Positions 1 to 9,023 of a stretch of DNA of 64,000 nucleotides are shown here, piece by piece. Each line of letters starts with the position of its first letter. Within the stretch, counting starts at the first letter, position 1. The DNA comes from Clostridia bacterium (GTDB lineage Bacteria; Bacillota; Clostridia; Oscillospirales; Acutalibacteraceae). The position numbers were made by a program, and so were the translations under genes. Location: NCBI GenBank assembly GCA_017409265.1, contig JAFQSY010000049.1, positions 62,001 through 126,000 of the forward strand. The letters are read 5' to 3'. The notes under the pieces are model-generated. The model was not told the DNA's origin. It did no database searches and saw nothing but the letters and a program-made list of their open reading frames with translations.

Positions 1-710
1 AATATCTTATTGCAGGAGCAGACTATAACCATATAAAAAATGTTTTAAGAATGAAGGTCGGCGATGAATTTCTCGTAAGCGAAACCGGAATCAGCAATCT
101 TTGCAGAATTGAAAGCTTTGAGGGTGAATGCGTAATCGCCGAAATAACTGAAGAAAAATTTCAAGATACTAATTTGCCTGTTAAAATCTATCTTTTTCAA
201 GGGCTTCCGAAAAGCGATAAAATGGAGCTGATAATTCAAAAGGCTGTTGAACTTGGCGTAGAGGGAATAATTCCCGTTGAAATGAAACGCTGTGTTGTAA
301 GGCTGGAGGACAAAAAGAAAAAAAGCAAAACAGAACGCTGGCAGGCAATCGCCGAAAGTGCTGCAAAGCAGAGTAAAAGAAATTCTGTTCCACAGGTTTT
401 TGATGTTATGACCTATAAACAAGCTCTTGAAATGGCAAAAAGCCTTGATATTTTCATGGTACCTTATGAAAATAAAGACGGAATGACATCAACCAAAGAT
501 GCTCTCAATGAAATTAAAAAAGAAAATTCAGTCGGAATTTTAATAGGTCCCGAGGGTGGTTTTGAAAAAAATGAAATTGATGCAGCTTCTGATGCAGGCG
601 GCAAAACGATCTCTCTCGGCAAACGTATTTTGCGTACCGAAACAGCAGCCATAACAGCTGTCGGAATGTGCATGCTACATGCAGAAATGAATATTAACGG
701 TGAAGAATAA
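1..710 (+). CDS. rsmE: 16S rRNA (uracil1498-N3)-methyltransferase RsmE, 5' end missing
   Basis: SAM-dependent methyltransferase that makes m3U1498 in 16S rRNA of the 30S subunit; SPOUT (knotted) fold. The reading frame is open from base 3, and the residues before the first Met (ADYNHIKNVLRM) match the N-terminal part of RsmE, so the gene begins upstream of the window and the Met at 51 is internal. The family's C-terminal signatures are present: GPEGGF near 548-565 and LGKRILRTETA near 617-650, which form the SAM-binding knot. Its stop overlaps the next start by one base (TAATG), so the two rRNA methyltransferase genes are translationally coupled. In Firmicutes rsmE usually follows prmA, which would lie outside the window. 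Confidence 0.93.
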   Translation, partial: YLIAGADYNHIKNVLRMKVGDEFLVSETGISNLCRIESFEGECVIAEITEEKFQDTNLPVKIYLFQGLPKSDKMELIIQKAVELGVEGIIPVEMKRCVVRLEDKKKKSKTERWQAIAESAAKQSKRNSVPQVFDVMTYKQALEMAKSLDIFMVPYENKDGMTSTKDALNEIKKENSVGILIGPEGGFEKNEIDAASDAGGKTISLGKRILRTETAAITAVGMCMLHAEMNINGEE

Positions 711-2065
711 TGAAAAATCTACCCATTGAATTTTCCGAAAGAATGAAAGCTCTTCTCGGAAATGAATATGATGACTACATAAAAGCTTTGAATGCTCCCC
801 CTGTCAGAGCGTTCAGAGTTAATACTGAAAAAATATCGTCGGAAGATTTTGAAAAAATCAATTCTTTCCCGAGCCAAAAAATTCCGTATGTTGATAACGG
901 ATACTATTTTGAATTTGACAAAATCGGAAATCATCCTTATCATCATGCCGGCATGATTTATGTTCAGGAACCTGCCGCAATGGCGCCTGCTGAATGCATA
1001 GACATTAATCCTGATTGGAAAGTCCTTGATATGTGCGCGGCACCCGGTGGAAAAAGCACACAACTGAAAAACAAACTTTCCAAAAAAGGTATTCTTGTTT
1101 CAAATGAAATTATACCTTCAAGATGCAAGATATTAACGGGAAACATCGAACGTCTCGGACTTCATAACTGCGTTACAACCTGCATGGATACGGCCAGACT
1201 CGCCAAAACATTCCCTAAAACATTTGACCTTATAATGTGCGATGCACCGTGTTCAGGAGAAGGCATGTTTCGCAAAGACGATGTTGCAATAGATGAATGG
1301 AGCAATGAAAACGTTTATAAGTGTGCCGAAAGGCAAGCAGAAATTCTCGATAATGCAGTTTTACTTCTCAAAAACGGCGGATATATTATTTACGCAACCT
1401 GCACCTTTTCTCTTGAAGAAAACGAAATGACAGTTGATAATTTTTTAAAGAAACACCCCGATTTCGAATTAATTCCCGTTAATGAAAAAATAATATACAC
1501 TACTGTTGACGGCATAAAATTTGATGGCTGTGAGTGCGAAAACATTAGCTTTTCAAGACGTTTTTATCCGCATAAAAACAAAGGCGAAGGACAATTCATG
1601 GCTGTTCTTCACAGCAAGCTTGATCCTACTGCAGAATACGGATACTCAAACAACAATAAAACTAAAATCGACAAAACCGTTAAAGAATTTCTTGATGATG
1701 CTCTGAATGAATACGATGAAGAAAAGGTTTTGATGTATAACGGAAATCCTGCTTATTTTACACCTGATTTTAAAATTCCAAAAGGCGCAGCTTTTTCCTG
1801 CGGAGTAACAATCGGAGAAATAAGAAAAAATTACATTCAGCCTCATCATCAGTTTTTTATGGCAATGGGCAAAAACTTCAAAAGAAAAATTAATCTGTCA
1901 CACGATAGTTATGAGATAAAAAAATATCTTCACGGTGAAGAATTTGATACCGAATGCGAAAACGGCTGGGCGGTTGTTACGGTTGAAAACTGCACCGTCG
2001 GCGGAGTTAAGGTCGTAAACGGCAGGGCTAAAAACCATTATCCTAAAGGTTTGCGCACAAAATAA
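710..2065 (+). CDS. rsmF: RsmF/NOL1-NOP2-Sun family rRNA (cytosine-C5)-methyltransferase
   Basis: Methylates a cytosine C5 of ribosomal RNA using SAM. The 451 residues show the NOL1/NOP2/Sun core: MCAAPGGKST (SAM loop, about residue 108), DAPCSGEGMFRKD (motif IV, catalytic-Cys region) and YATCTFSLEENE (motif VI Cys). The extra C-terminal 150 residues, ending NHYPKGLR, match the PUA-like tail of RsmF/YebU-type enzymes rather than the shorter RsmB, which has its own gene at 46395-47729. The exact target base cannot be read from sequence. It starts inside the rsmE stop codon and is followed by a clear terminator, so the two form the end of one operon. Confidence 0.85.
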   Translation: MKNLPIEFSERMKALLGNEYDDYIKALNAPPVRAFRVNTEKISSEDFEKINSFPSQKIPYVDNGYYFEFDKIGNHPYHHAGMIYVQEPAAMAPAECIDINPDWKVLDMCAAPGGKSTQLKNKLSKKGILVSNEIIPSRCKILTGNIERLGLHNCVTTCMDTARLAKTFPKTFDLIMCDAPCSGEGMFRKDDVAIDEWSNENVYKCAERQAEILDNAVLLLKNGGYIIYATCTFSLEENEMTVDNFLKKHPDFELIPVNEKIIYTTVDGIKFDGCECENISFSRRFYPHKNKGEGQFMAVLHSKLDPTAEYGYSNNNKTKIDKTVKEFLDDALNEYDEEKVLMYNGNPAYFTPDFKIPKGAAFSCGVTIGEIRKNYIQPHHQFFMAMGKNFKRKINLSHDSYEIKKYLHGEEFDTECENGWAVVTVENCTVGGVKVVNGRAKNHYPKGLRTK

Positions 2066-2069
2066 GAAT

Positions 2070-2102
2070 GCACCCGAAAATTATAATTCGGGTGCTGTTT
2101 TT
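2070..2102 (+). terminator. Rho-independent terminator of the rsmE-rsmF operon
   Basis: Perfect 9-bp stem GCACCCGAA / TTCGGGTGC (2070-2078 with 2087-2095), 8-nt loop, then TGTTTTT. It sits directly after the rsmF stop. The GDPD gene on the other strand ends at 2101, so the hairpin may also serve it, though its U-tract in that direction is poor. Confidence 0.85.
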
Positions 2103-2934
2103 ATCTGTAATATCTATTTGTTCTTTTCAGATAATCAATAAGCATCATAGTCCAATCAGTCTGAATGAAGTCAAAACCTCTGTCTGCAAGCCATCCCCAG
2201 CCGTAATCTTCGGAAACTGTCATGGCTGTGTCATCGCTGTGACCGCCCGAGAGCTGTTCACGATAATCATAAACAATTGAATTAACCCAGACAAGCTTGC
2301 CGTCAGAATGCATCATATTAATAAAATCCTTATTTGCAAGCAGAGAATCATCTTTTTCAAAAAGAACTTCCGCACCGATATAATTTACATTTCGCTTCAT
2401 AAGCTCTTTGTGCATGGGATGCTTCTCTGCTACAATAGGAATGAACGAAAGCTCGGGGCAAAGATTTTCAAGAACACTCAAAACATTTTCGGATATTTTA
2501 CTTTTTACAAGAATCTGGTCAATCATATTGTGGCGTTTGATTGCCTCATATATTTTCTCAGGATTGTTCCAAAACTTATCAATATTTATATAACATCTCC
2601 CTTTGAACTGCTCAAGAAAATCATCAAAGGATGAAATACCGAATTGAGTTGGAGTATTGTCATAATTGCTATATTTTAATTTTTTAATTCTGTCAAAGGA
2701 CATCATTTTAAGCCATTTAAGTTTGTTGAGATGAGCAAGCTCCATACCGGGATGAAACATGAAAAGCTTTCCATCGCTGCTGCAACTGACATCTGCCTCA
2801 ATCATATCTGCGCCCTGTTTAAGTGCAATCTCATAAGCAGTTAATGTGTTACACGGAATGTTTCCGCCTGATGCGCCTCTGTGAGCAACAACAATTATAT
2901 TCTCCTTTGATTTTTCAAACAAATCAAATGCCAT
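2101..2934 (-). CDS. Glycerophosphodiester phosphodiesterase (GDPD) family protein
   Basis: Hydrolyses glycerophosphodiesters to glycerol 3-phosphate and an alcohol; TIM-barrel fold, no signal peptide, hence probably cytoplasmic. The N-terminus carries the GDPD signature: VAHRGASGG (catalytic His and Arg), then ADMIEADVSCSSDGKLFMFHP, where the usual E-x-D metal ligands and the second catalytic His are visible. The C-terminal WGWLADRGFDFIQTDWT segment is also typical. About 277 residues, a normal bacterial GDPD length. I prefer ATG at 2934 over an upstream GTG at 2943 because AAAGG lies 9 bases before the ATG. A consensus promoter lies at 2964-2992, so the gene is monocistronic. Confidence 0.88.
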   Translation of the reverse strand: MAFDLFEKSKENIIVVAHRGASGGNIPCNTLTAYEIALKQGADMIEADVSCSSDGKLFMFHPGMELAHLNKLKWLKMMSFDRIKKLKYSNYDNTPTQFGISSFDDFLEQFKGRCYINIDKFWNNPEKIYEAIKRHNMIDQILVKSKISENVLSVLENLCPELSFIPIVAEKHPMHKELMKRNVNYIGAEVLFEKDDSLLANKDFINMMHSDGKLVWVNSIVYDYREQLSGGHSDDTAMTVSEDYGWGWLADRGFDFIQTDWTMMLIDYLKRTNRYYR

Positions 2935-2963
2935 ATCAATCACCTTTTATAAAATTTGTTTAG

Positions 2964-2992
2964 ATTATATCATTTATATAATGTTTTTTCAA
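2964..2992 (-). promoter_or_regulatory. Sigma-A-type promoter of the GDPD gene
   Basis: On the minus strand: TTGAAA (2992-2987), 17-bp spacer, TATAAT (2969-2964). The -35 box faces that of the GH3 promoter with only 2 bp between them. Confidence 0.75.
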
Positions 2993-2994
2993 TA

Positions 2995-3023
2995 TTGCAT
3001 TGAATATCTGATTATGATATAAT
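2995..3023 (+). promoter_or_regulatory. Sigma-A-type promoter of the GH3 gene
   Basis: TTGCAT (2995-3000), exactly 17 bp, TATAAT (3018-3023). Transcription would start near 3030, leaving a leader of about 27 nt with a strong GGAGG at 3044-3048 before the ATG at 3057. Confidence 0.8.
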
Positions 3024-3056
3024 TTGCAGGAATCAAATCTTCCGGAGGAAATTCAG

Positions 3057-5312
3057 ATGTTAGAACTACCGATATATAAAAATCCTTTTTATACACCCGA
3101 AGAAAGAGCAGAAGATTTGCTTTCAAGAATGTCTTTGAGAGAGAAAATCGCACAGCTCGATATGAAGTTCGGAAGTAAATACTGCACAGAAACAGAAGAG
3201 GTTGATTCTTGCTCTGTAAAAGAAACAGCAGATTATGATTGGGAAAGACTAAAGACAGATTTTCCCGACGGTCTGGGTTATCTTCACGATAATTATTCTG
3301 TTCCTGCGGTTATGAACAAGCTTCAGAAATTCTTCATTGAAAATTCACGCCTTGGTATTCCTGTTATTTTCACAGGTGAAGCACTTCACGGAATTGCTGG
3401 CACACGCGCAACAATTCTGCCTATTCCCACAGCATGGGCAGCAACATTTGAGCCTGAATATGCATTTAGGGCAGGAAGGGTTATCGCAACCGAAACAAGG
3501 GCTCTCGGCATACACGAAGTGCTTGCTCCGAATCTTGATGTTGCCCGTGACCCAAGATGGGGAAGGACCGAAGAAACTTTTGGTGAAGATACCTGCCTTT
3601 CAAGGAAAATGGCAGTAGGAATTGTCAGCGGTCAGCAAAACGGAGATATCTCTGCAAAGGATTCCGTTATTTCCGAACCGAAGCATTATTGCATTCACGG
3701 TATTCCTGAAGGCGGCGTAAACTGCGGTACGGCAAGAGCAGGATTCAGAGAAATTGAAAGCTGTTATCTTCCCGTTTTTGAAGCCGCAATCAAAGAAGGC
3801 GGCGCTTATAATGTTATGGTCAGTTACAACTCTATTGACGGCGACCTTATGATGACATCAAAGCATTATCTTAAAGATGTTCTTAAAGAAAGATTCGGTC
3901 TTAAAGGCATTTGCCGTTCGGATTGGGGCGGACTCCGCAGAGTACATTATCTTCATAAAATGGCAAAAAATGAAAAGGATGCTATATATCTTTCAAAGAA
4001 AAACGGACTTGACTGCCAGGGCGGTGACGAATATCCAAATAAGCTTTGGGTCGATTCTCTTGAAGAACTTGTTAATGAAGGCAAAATTGATATTGAAAAC
4101 ATCAACGAATCCTGCCGCCGTGTTTTAAAGATTAAATTCATGCTTGGATTATTTGAAAATCCGTATACTGACGAAGCAGAATATAAAAATATTATCAATA
4201 AAAAAGAACATCTCGACACAGCCCTTGAAATTGCTCAAAAATCAATTATCCTTCTTAAAAACGACGGCATTCTTCCTCTTAAAAAGAATAAATATAAAAA
4301 AATTGCACTTATCGGTCCCTCATCAAACAAAGTACGACTTGGAGGATATTCTGCAAAGCCTATCGGAAGAAATCTTAAATCCATTTATGATGTATTAAAA
4401 TCAGAGCTTCCCGATACTGAAATATATCAGTGTGATGGTTGCGGAATCAGCAGCGATGATTTTGAATTTGCACTTGGTGACCAACATCATCTTGAAGGCA
4501 TCAAAGCAGAGAAATACAAGGAGAATCTTGCTGAAGCTGTTGAAATTGCGAAGAAATGCGACCTGATTATTTTCTGCGGCGGTGATGACACTATTTCAAG
4601 CGGTGAAGGCAGAGACAGGTGCGAGCTTACTCTTTGCGGAAATCAAAGTAAGCTTTTAAAAATGCTATCCGAAACATGCAAGCCCATTATTTTTACAATG
4701 ATTCACGGCAAGCCACTTGCAATCAAAGAAGAAAGCGATATTTCATCCGCCGTTCTTTCTTGCTGGTTCGGAGGAGAAAGCGGAGCACAGGCTATATGCG
4801 ATGTTTTACTTGGTAAGGTTAATCCCGGCGGAAAGCTTCCGTTCTCACTCCCCCGCCGCTCAACAATGATTCCTTGCTATTATTCAATGCTTCCAGGTGC
4901 AAGCAACGAATATTATGAAGGAAAAGGCGACGCACTCTATCCATTCGGCTTCGGTTTAAGCTATACAGAATTTAAATATTCCGATTTAAAAATTACTAAA
5001 ACTGGAAAAACTGATGTGAAGGTTAAGGTCAGCATCAAAAACATTGGCAAAATCGCAGGCGATGAAGTTGTTCAAATTTATGTCGAGGACTGTGAAAGCT
5101 CTGTTGTAACACCCAAACTTCTTTTAAAGGATTTCAAGCGCATCAGTCTTAATCCTAACGAAAAGAAAGAACTTGAATTTAACCTTGATTATAATGCATT
5201 CAGACTTATGAATCAGGATTATGAATGGGTTGTTGAGCCCGGTACATTCCGTATCTGTGCCGCTTCATCATCAAAAGATATCAAACTCTGCGGTGAAATA
5301 GATTTAGACTAA
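3057..5312 (+). CDS. Glycoside hydrolase family 3 beta-glycosidase (beta-glucosidase/xylosidase type)
   Basis: Retaining exo-glycosidase that trims beta-linked sugars from oligosaccharides. The 751 residues show the three usual GH3 parts: an N-terminal TIM barrel, an alpha/beta sandwich, and a C-terminal fibronectin-III-like domain (about 640-740). The nucleophile is the Asp of RSDWGG (about residue 289); substrate-binding RDPRWGRTEETFGED and EPKHY are visible upstream. There is no signal peptide, so it acts inside the cell on imported oligosaccharides. ATG 3057 was chosen over an in-frame upstream codon at 3024 because that one would lie inside the -10 region, while 3057 has GGAGG 8 bases before it. 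Exact sugar specificity cannot be told. No transporter lies next to it. Confidence 0.92.
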   Translation: MLELPIYKNPFYTPEERAEDLLSRMSLREKIAQLDMKFGSKYCTETEEVDSCSVKETADYDWERLKTDFPDGLGYLHDNYSVPAVMNKLQKFFIENSRLGIPVIFTGEALHGIAGTRATILPIPTAWAATFEPEYAFRAGRVIATETRALGIHEVLAPNLDVARDPRWGRTEETFGEDTCLSRKMAVGIVSGQQNGDISAKDSVISEPKHYCIHGIPEGGVNCGTARAGFREIESCYLPVFEAAIKEGGAYNVMVSYNSIDGDLMMTSKHYLKDVLKERFGLKGICRSDWGGLRRVHYLHKMAKNEKDAIYLSKKNGLDCQGGDEYPNKLWVDSLEELVNEGKIDIENINESCRRVLKIKFMLGLFENPYTDEAEYKNIINKKEHLDTALEIAQKSIILLKNDGILPLKKNKYKKIALIGPSSNKVRLGGYSAKPIGRNLKSIYDVLKSELPDTEIYQCDGCGISSDDFEFALGDQHHLEGIKAEKYKENLAEAVEIAKKCDLIIFCGGDDTISSGEGRDRCELTLCGNQSKLLKMLSETCKPIIFTMIHGKPLAIKEESDISSAVLSCWFGGESGAQAICDVLLGKVNPGGKLPFSLPRRSTMIPCYYSMLPGASNEYYEGKGDALYPFGFGLSYTEFKYSDLKITKTGKTDVKVKVSIKNIGKIAGDEVVQIYVEDCESSVVTPKLLLKDFKRISLNPNEKKELEFNLDYNAFRLMNQDYEWVVEPGTFRICAASSSKDIKLCGEIDLD

Positions 5313-5318
5313 ATCATA

Positions 5319-5356
5319 AAGCCCTTGAAACTCAAAGGAGAATCAAGGGCTTTTTT
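5319..5356 (+). terminator. Terminator after the GH3 gene (probably bidirectional)
   Basis: 10-bp stem AAGCCCTTGA (5319-5328) / TCAAGGGCTT (5343-5352), then a run of T. It separates GH3 from the convergent reductase gene ending at 5358, and may terminate both. Confidence 0.85.
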
Positions 5357-5357
5357 C

Positions 5358-6563
5358 TTATTTTGCAACGGGAACGTTAATTTCAAGGTCAGTAAGTGGG
5401 AATGAGCAGCAAGGATGAATGCAATTGAACTTGTAGTCTGCAAGACGGCGATATTCAAGATGCTTCGGAACATAAACCTTACCCGAAAGAAGATGAGAAT
5501 GGCAAAAACCGCATTCACCGCTTCGGCATCGCGCAGGAACAGAAATGCCATTCTTTTCCAACGTCTGCATTACAGAATCTGCAGAATTACCTTCAACGGT
5601 ATATGTTTTATCCTGAATTGTAACCTTGATTTTAACTGTATCGGGCACCTGTGAGGGGTAATCAGCCTGTGATGCGGGATTATGAAACTCGCCGAACATT
5701 TCGTGGCGGATGTATTTCTTTTCAAGATTAAGCTTTTCAAGCTCCTTATCAACAAAAGCGTACATCTGCTGAGGTCCGCAAAGGAAAACAGAATATGCTT
5801 CATCAGCAGGTGCATACTTTTTGATAAGTTCTGCAGTAATAAGGCCTTTTTCAGCTTCGTCGGGGATATCGGATTCTTCATCGCTCAAAACATGAACGAC
5901 CTTTAGTTTACTGCATTTCTTTACGAGTTCATTAAGCTCTGCACGGAAAAGAATACTGTCGGTATTTCGACTGCCGTAAAGAAGCGTCATTTCAAAATCT
6001 TCATCGCCATCATTAACAGCGTTTGCCATTGAAACAAAGGGTGTAATGCCGCTGCCGCCGGCAAGACAGATAACCTTTTTCGCATCGCGCAAAGGCTGAT
6101 ATTCAAAATTACCGGAAGGCGCTGAAACCTCAACCTTTGTTCCAACAGTCCATGTATCAAAGATGTAACGCGACATAAGACCGCCTTCAACAAGTTTTAT
6201 TGTAAGAACGTACTTTCCCTCGAGAGAATCCTTTGGTGAAGAAGAAATTGAATAAGCTCTCGTTACGGGCATACCTTCAATTGTTTCAAAAACCGTGAGA
6301 TACTTACCTGCGCCAAAATAAGCAAGTGATTCTGTTGCCTTTTCAGTATCGGGAACAAGGGTATAACTTCTGCAATCCTCGCCCCTTTCAACAACTGATT
6401 CGATTTTGAGATATTGTCTTTTAGGATGAAGCTTTTTTGCAAGACCCATGGCGTTATCGGAAATTTTTGCAAGTTCAGGGCTTGCGGCGTCAAATGCAGC
6501 CTGACGACCGCTGAGAATGGGAAAAAACTTTTTTGCCTTTAAGCCTTTAAGATTTGTTGACAT
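5358..6563 (-). CDS. NAD(P)H:2Fe-2S flavin reductase with C-terminal ferredoxin domain
   Basis: Electron-transfer protein that takes hydride from NAD(P)H onto FAD and passes single electrons through a [2Fe-2S] centre. Order: N-terminal helical extension (about 1-50), FAD-binding FNR-type barrel with RAYSISSSP (about 112-121), NAD-binding Rossmann domain with CLAGGSGITPF and LCGPQQMY, then a plant-type ferredoxin domain with CRSGECGFC (about 345-353) and a last Cys around 383, i.e. the C-x4-C-x2-C-xn-C pattern. The domain order resembles the reductases of HCP and phenylacetyl-CoA oxygenase. Only 1 nt separates it from the upstream flavoenzyme gene, so it is very likely that enzyme's reductase partner. 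Physiological substrate unknown. Confidence 0.8.
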   Translation of the reverse strand: MSTNLKGLKAKKFFPILSGRQAAFDAASPELAKISDNAMGLAKKLHPKRQYLKIESVVERGEDCRSYTLVPDTEKATESLAYFGAGKYLTVFETIEGMPVTRAYSISSSPKDSLEGKYVLTIKLVEGGLMSRYIFDTWTVGTKVEVSAPSGNFEYQPLRDAKKVICLAGGSGITPFVSMANAVNDGDEDFEMTLLYGSRNTDSILFRAELNELVKKCSKLKVVHVLSDEESDIPDEAEKGLITAELIKKYAPADEAYSVFLCGPQQMYAFVDKELEKLNLEKKYIRHEMFGEFHNPASQADYPSQVPDTVKIKVTIQDKTYTVEGNSADSVMQTLEKNGISVPARCRSGECGFCHSHLLSGKVYVPKHLEYRRLADYKFNCIHPCCSFPLTDLEINVPVAK

Positions 6564-6564
6564 A

Positions 6565-8118
6565 TTATTTTCCCTCCTTCATCTTTTTAACAACTATTCC
6601 GCCTGCTTTTTCGCCGGTATAGTAAGCGCAGCCGTAACCGTCGCCACGTTCCTGCGATGCACCGCAGAAAAAGAAATTGTCAAACGGTTGGTCCTTCATA
6701 TACTGAACAGTTCTCGGAAGCATGCTGTCCCATTTTTCAAGCATAAAGCCGTAAGGCGTTCCGAGAGGGGTATTAAGATATCTGGCAAATGTAGGCGGTA
6801 GCGCAATTTCGATTTCTTCAATATAAGGTGTTATGGAAATGTTGAGAGCCTTTTCACAAGTTTCAATCATATCCTTAGCTACCTTTGTTTTAAACTTTTT
6901 ATACTCCTGCGGTTTAATATCCTTCATAACATCGCCAAAGGTCATTGAAGTAAGGAAAAGCTGGCTCGTTCCTTCAGGTGTGCAGTCTGGGATAATTTCA
7001 TTAAGACAATTTATAATACAGTAACCACTGAAATAATTCTGAACAGCTTCATACTGCTTATCAGAATCCGAATCAGGAGCAATGAAAACGGAATAATCAT
7101 GGATTCCAAGCTCTTCCTTGGTTTTGTTCATTCCGAGATAAACGGTTGTAAGAGTACACGCAATCTTTCTTGAATTAATCATCTTAATCTGCTTTTCAGG
7201 AATATCCTTCTTATCGAAAAGATCATTCCACACCATATTGGGTGATGAATTGCATACAAAATATTTACCGTATACTTCTTTTTTACCGTTAATGACAACA
7301 CCTACGGGTTTTCCGTCATTCATAATCACCTTTGTAACTTCCGAATTATACCAGATATCTCCGCCGTTTTCACGGATAACCTTATCAATTGCAAGGCTCA
7401 TCTCATGGCTGCGAAGATGTGGAATGCCCGTGCCGTTTTTTACATAGCTATGAAGAACGCACATATAGTAAAGGAAGTCGAACTTAGAACCGGGAGAACC
7501 CATATAGCACCAATATGTTGAGAAAATATCCTGCGCCTTTTTTGGCATACCGAGGGCATCAAGACCTTCCTTCATGGTATGAGAAACCATTCTCATAATA
7601 TCAGGAACATCCTTGAGACTACCGGGAAGCTTTTTGGGATCATCAAGGCATTCAAAAGCTTTAAACATTCTTTCAGACAGGTCAAAAGCTTTCATACAGC
7701 TATCGTATGAACCCGGAACAAGTTCATCAAGTTTTCTTGCAAAATTTTCAAATCCTACAGGCATGCGCGCATCGACTGTAACAAGAACACCATCTTCATT
7801 AACAAAAGCATCTTCATCGCCCTCTTTCGCGGGAACAACTAGTCTGAATGTTGAATCATGTCTGTACCAATCAACATCCCCGCCCAAACGGTTGAACATA
7901 TCCTCGATCGAGCCAACCTCTTCGGGTGACCCTACGCCTGCAAGCTCATGCAGAGAAGGCTCAAATTCAAATCTTCCTCTGACAAACGAAGAAGCAGAAC
8001 CGCCGGGAATGTTATGCCTTTCAAGAAGAAGAGTTGAAAGACCGGCTTTAGCGCAAGTTGCAGCCGCCGCAAGACCGCCATTACCTGCACCGATAACTAT
8101 TACATCATATATTTTCAT
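6565..8118 (-). CDS. CrtI/phytoene-desaturase-like FAD-dependent oxidoreductase
   Basis: Flavoenzyme of the phytoene desaturase / carotenoid isomerase / retinol saturase superfamily. The N-terminus has the dinucleotide-binding VIGAGNGGLAAAATCAKAG followed by the LLERHNIPGGSASSF segment, and the C-terminus has the second FAD contact (CGASQERGDGYGCAYYTGEKAGG). Length 517, usual for this group. No carotenoid genes (crtB, crtE) are nearby, so a carotenoid role is not supported; members in gut Clostridia probably desaturate, saturate or isomerise other hydrophobic substrates. It is the first gene of a two-gene unit with the 2Fe-2S reductase 1 nt downstream. GGAGGG precedes the ATG. Confidence 0.75.
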   Translation of the reverse strand: MKIYDVIVIGAGNGGLAAAATCAKAGLSTLLLERHNIPGGSASSFVRGRFEFEPSLHELAGVGSPEEVGSIEDMFNRLGGDVDWYRHDSTFRLVVPAKEGDEDAFVNEDGVLVTVDARMPVGFENFARKLDELVPGSYDSCMKAFDLSERMFKAFECLDDPKKLPGSLKDVPDIMRMVSHTMKEGLDALGMPKKAQDIFSTYWCYMGSPGSKFDFLYYMCVLHSYVKNGTGIPHLRSHEMSLAIDKVIRENGGDIWYNSEVTKVIMNDGKPVGVVINGKKEVYGKYFVCNSSPNMVWNDLFDKKDIPEKQIKMINSRKIACTLTTVYLGMNKTKEELGIHDYSVFIAPDSDSDKQYEAVQNYFSGYCIINCLNEIIPDCTPEGTSQLFLTSMTFGDVMKDIKPQEYKKFKTKVAKDMIETCEKALNISITPYIEEIEIALPPTFARYLNTPLGTPYGFMLEKWDSMLPRTVQYMKDQPFDNFFFCGASQERGDGYGCAYYTGEKAGGIVVKKMKEGK

Positions 8119-8161
8119 TAATTACCCTCCATCTCATTTATTATGAAAACTGTATTGTTAA

Positions 8162-8908
8162 TTACCTATTCTCAAATAAAAGTTCAAATCTGAATATCAT
8201 TTCAAGATATTTGGCATAAAAATATTTTAAAATTGAAGTAGCATTATCATCTATAAAAGAATAAAAATCAGCTATAATGCTGTCGCATTTCTCATATGAA
8301 GGGTGAGCATATCCGACTATTTTTGCTCTATCCGATAAAATCGGTCTGACTTTTTCAGTAACATATTCAGAGCCGTTGTAATTCAAATCAGAAGTATTGC
8401 CACCGATGCACCTGACATTTATACCCTTTTTATTAACAATAAATCCGCTTTGAGTCACTATATCAACATGATGAATACCCTCGCTGCCGTCAGTCGCTGT
8501 ATTAAGAAAAATAATATCCCCCTTTTGAGGAACATAATCACTTGTAACGGGATAAAATTCTCCTCTTTTTTCAAACCAATTCTTCATTGAAAGACACGAT
8601 GCTCTTTTCGGAACCGCCGTGCCGAGTGCACCAACCTGATCTGCACACCACGAAATAAAGATTGAACACCATGATGCTGACGTATCAACACCATAATACC
8701 ATGATGTAAATTCATTTATATTGCTGTCATAGTATCCTATTTTGGATCTGGCGATTTCTACGATTTTATCCGTAATTTCTGTAACAAAATCTGTTTCTTC
8801 CGCAACGACTTCAGAATCCGCAAACGATGTTACTGTAACAGTTGAAACAATCATCATTACGGAAAGAAAAACAGAAAAAATCTTAAATAAAAACTTTCTC
8901 TTTTTCAC
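8162..8908 (-). CDS. Secreted CHAP-domain peptidoglycan amidase/peptidase
   Basis: Predicted cell-wall hydrolase exported by the Sec pathway. The N-terminus is a signal peptide (KKRK, then a hydrophobic run ending near SFADSE). The mature part has a CHAP domain with the nucleophile Cys in SWCSIFISWCADQVG (about residue 80) and the His in GIHHVDIV (about 145), typical of NlpC/P60-like cysteine amidases. I place the start at GTG 8908, because AGAGGTG lies just before it; the longer frame upstream has no ribosome site and would hide the signal peptide behind extra residues. 248 residues. It may cleave peptide cross-bridges or amide bonds. It has its own promoter and lies 43 nt before the flavoenzyme gene. 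Confidence 0.8.
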   Translation of the reverse strand: MKKRKFLFKIFSVFLSVMMIVSTVTVTSFADSEVVAEETDFVTEITDKIVEIARSKIGYYDSNINEFTSWYYGVDTSASWCSIFISWCADQVGALGTAVPKRASCLSMKNWFEKRGEFYPVTSDYVPQKGDIIFLNTATDGSEGIHHVDIVTQSGFIVNKKGINVRCIGGNTSDLNYNGSEYVTEKVRPILSDRAKIVGYAHPSYEKCDSIIADFYSFIDDNATSILKYFYAKYLEMIFRFELLFENR

Positions 8909-8925
8909 AAAAACACCTCTTATAA

Positions 8926-8954
8926 ATAATAACACTAAAAATATAAATCTTCAA
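8926..8954 (-). promoter_or_regulatory. Putative promoter of the CHAP gene
   Basis: Minus strand TTGAAG (8954-8949), 17-bp spacer, TATTAT (8931-8926). The predicted start of transcription leaves a leader of only about 10 nt. Confidence 0.5.
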
Positions 8955-8975
8955 TATATTTTACAAAGATATTTA

Positions 8976-9009
8976 AAATAGTAATAGCCCCTCGGCATAA
9001 CCGAGAGGC
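8976..9009 (-). terminator. Terminator after the M28 peptidase gene
   Basis: 9-bp stem with one G-T pair: GCCTCTCGG / CCGAGGGGC (9009-9001 with 8995-8987 on the minus strand), 5-nt loop, followed by a mixed A/T tract rather than a clean U-run. Confidence 0.55.
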
Positions 9010-9023
9010 CGATATGTATACTG

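Noticed and set aside
7613-8146. 177-residue open frame on the plus strand
   Set aside because: Entirely antisense to the CrtI-like gene; Ser/Thr/Pro-rich, no ribosome site and no family resemblance.
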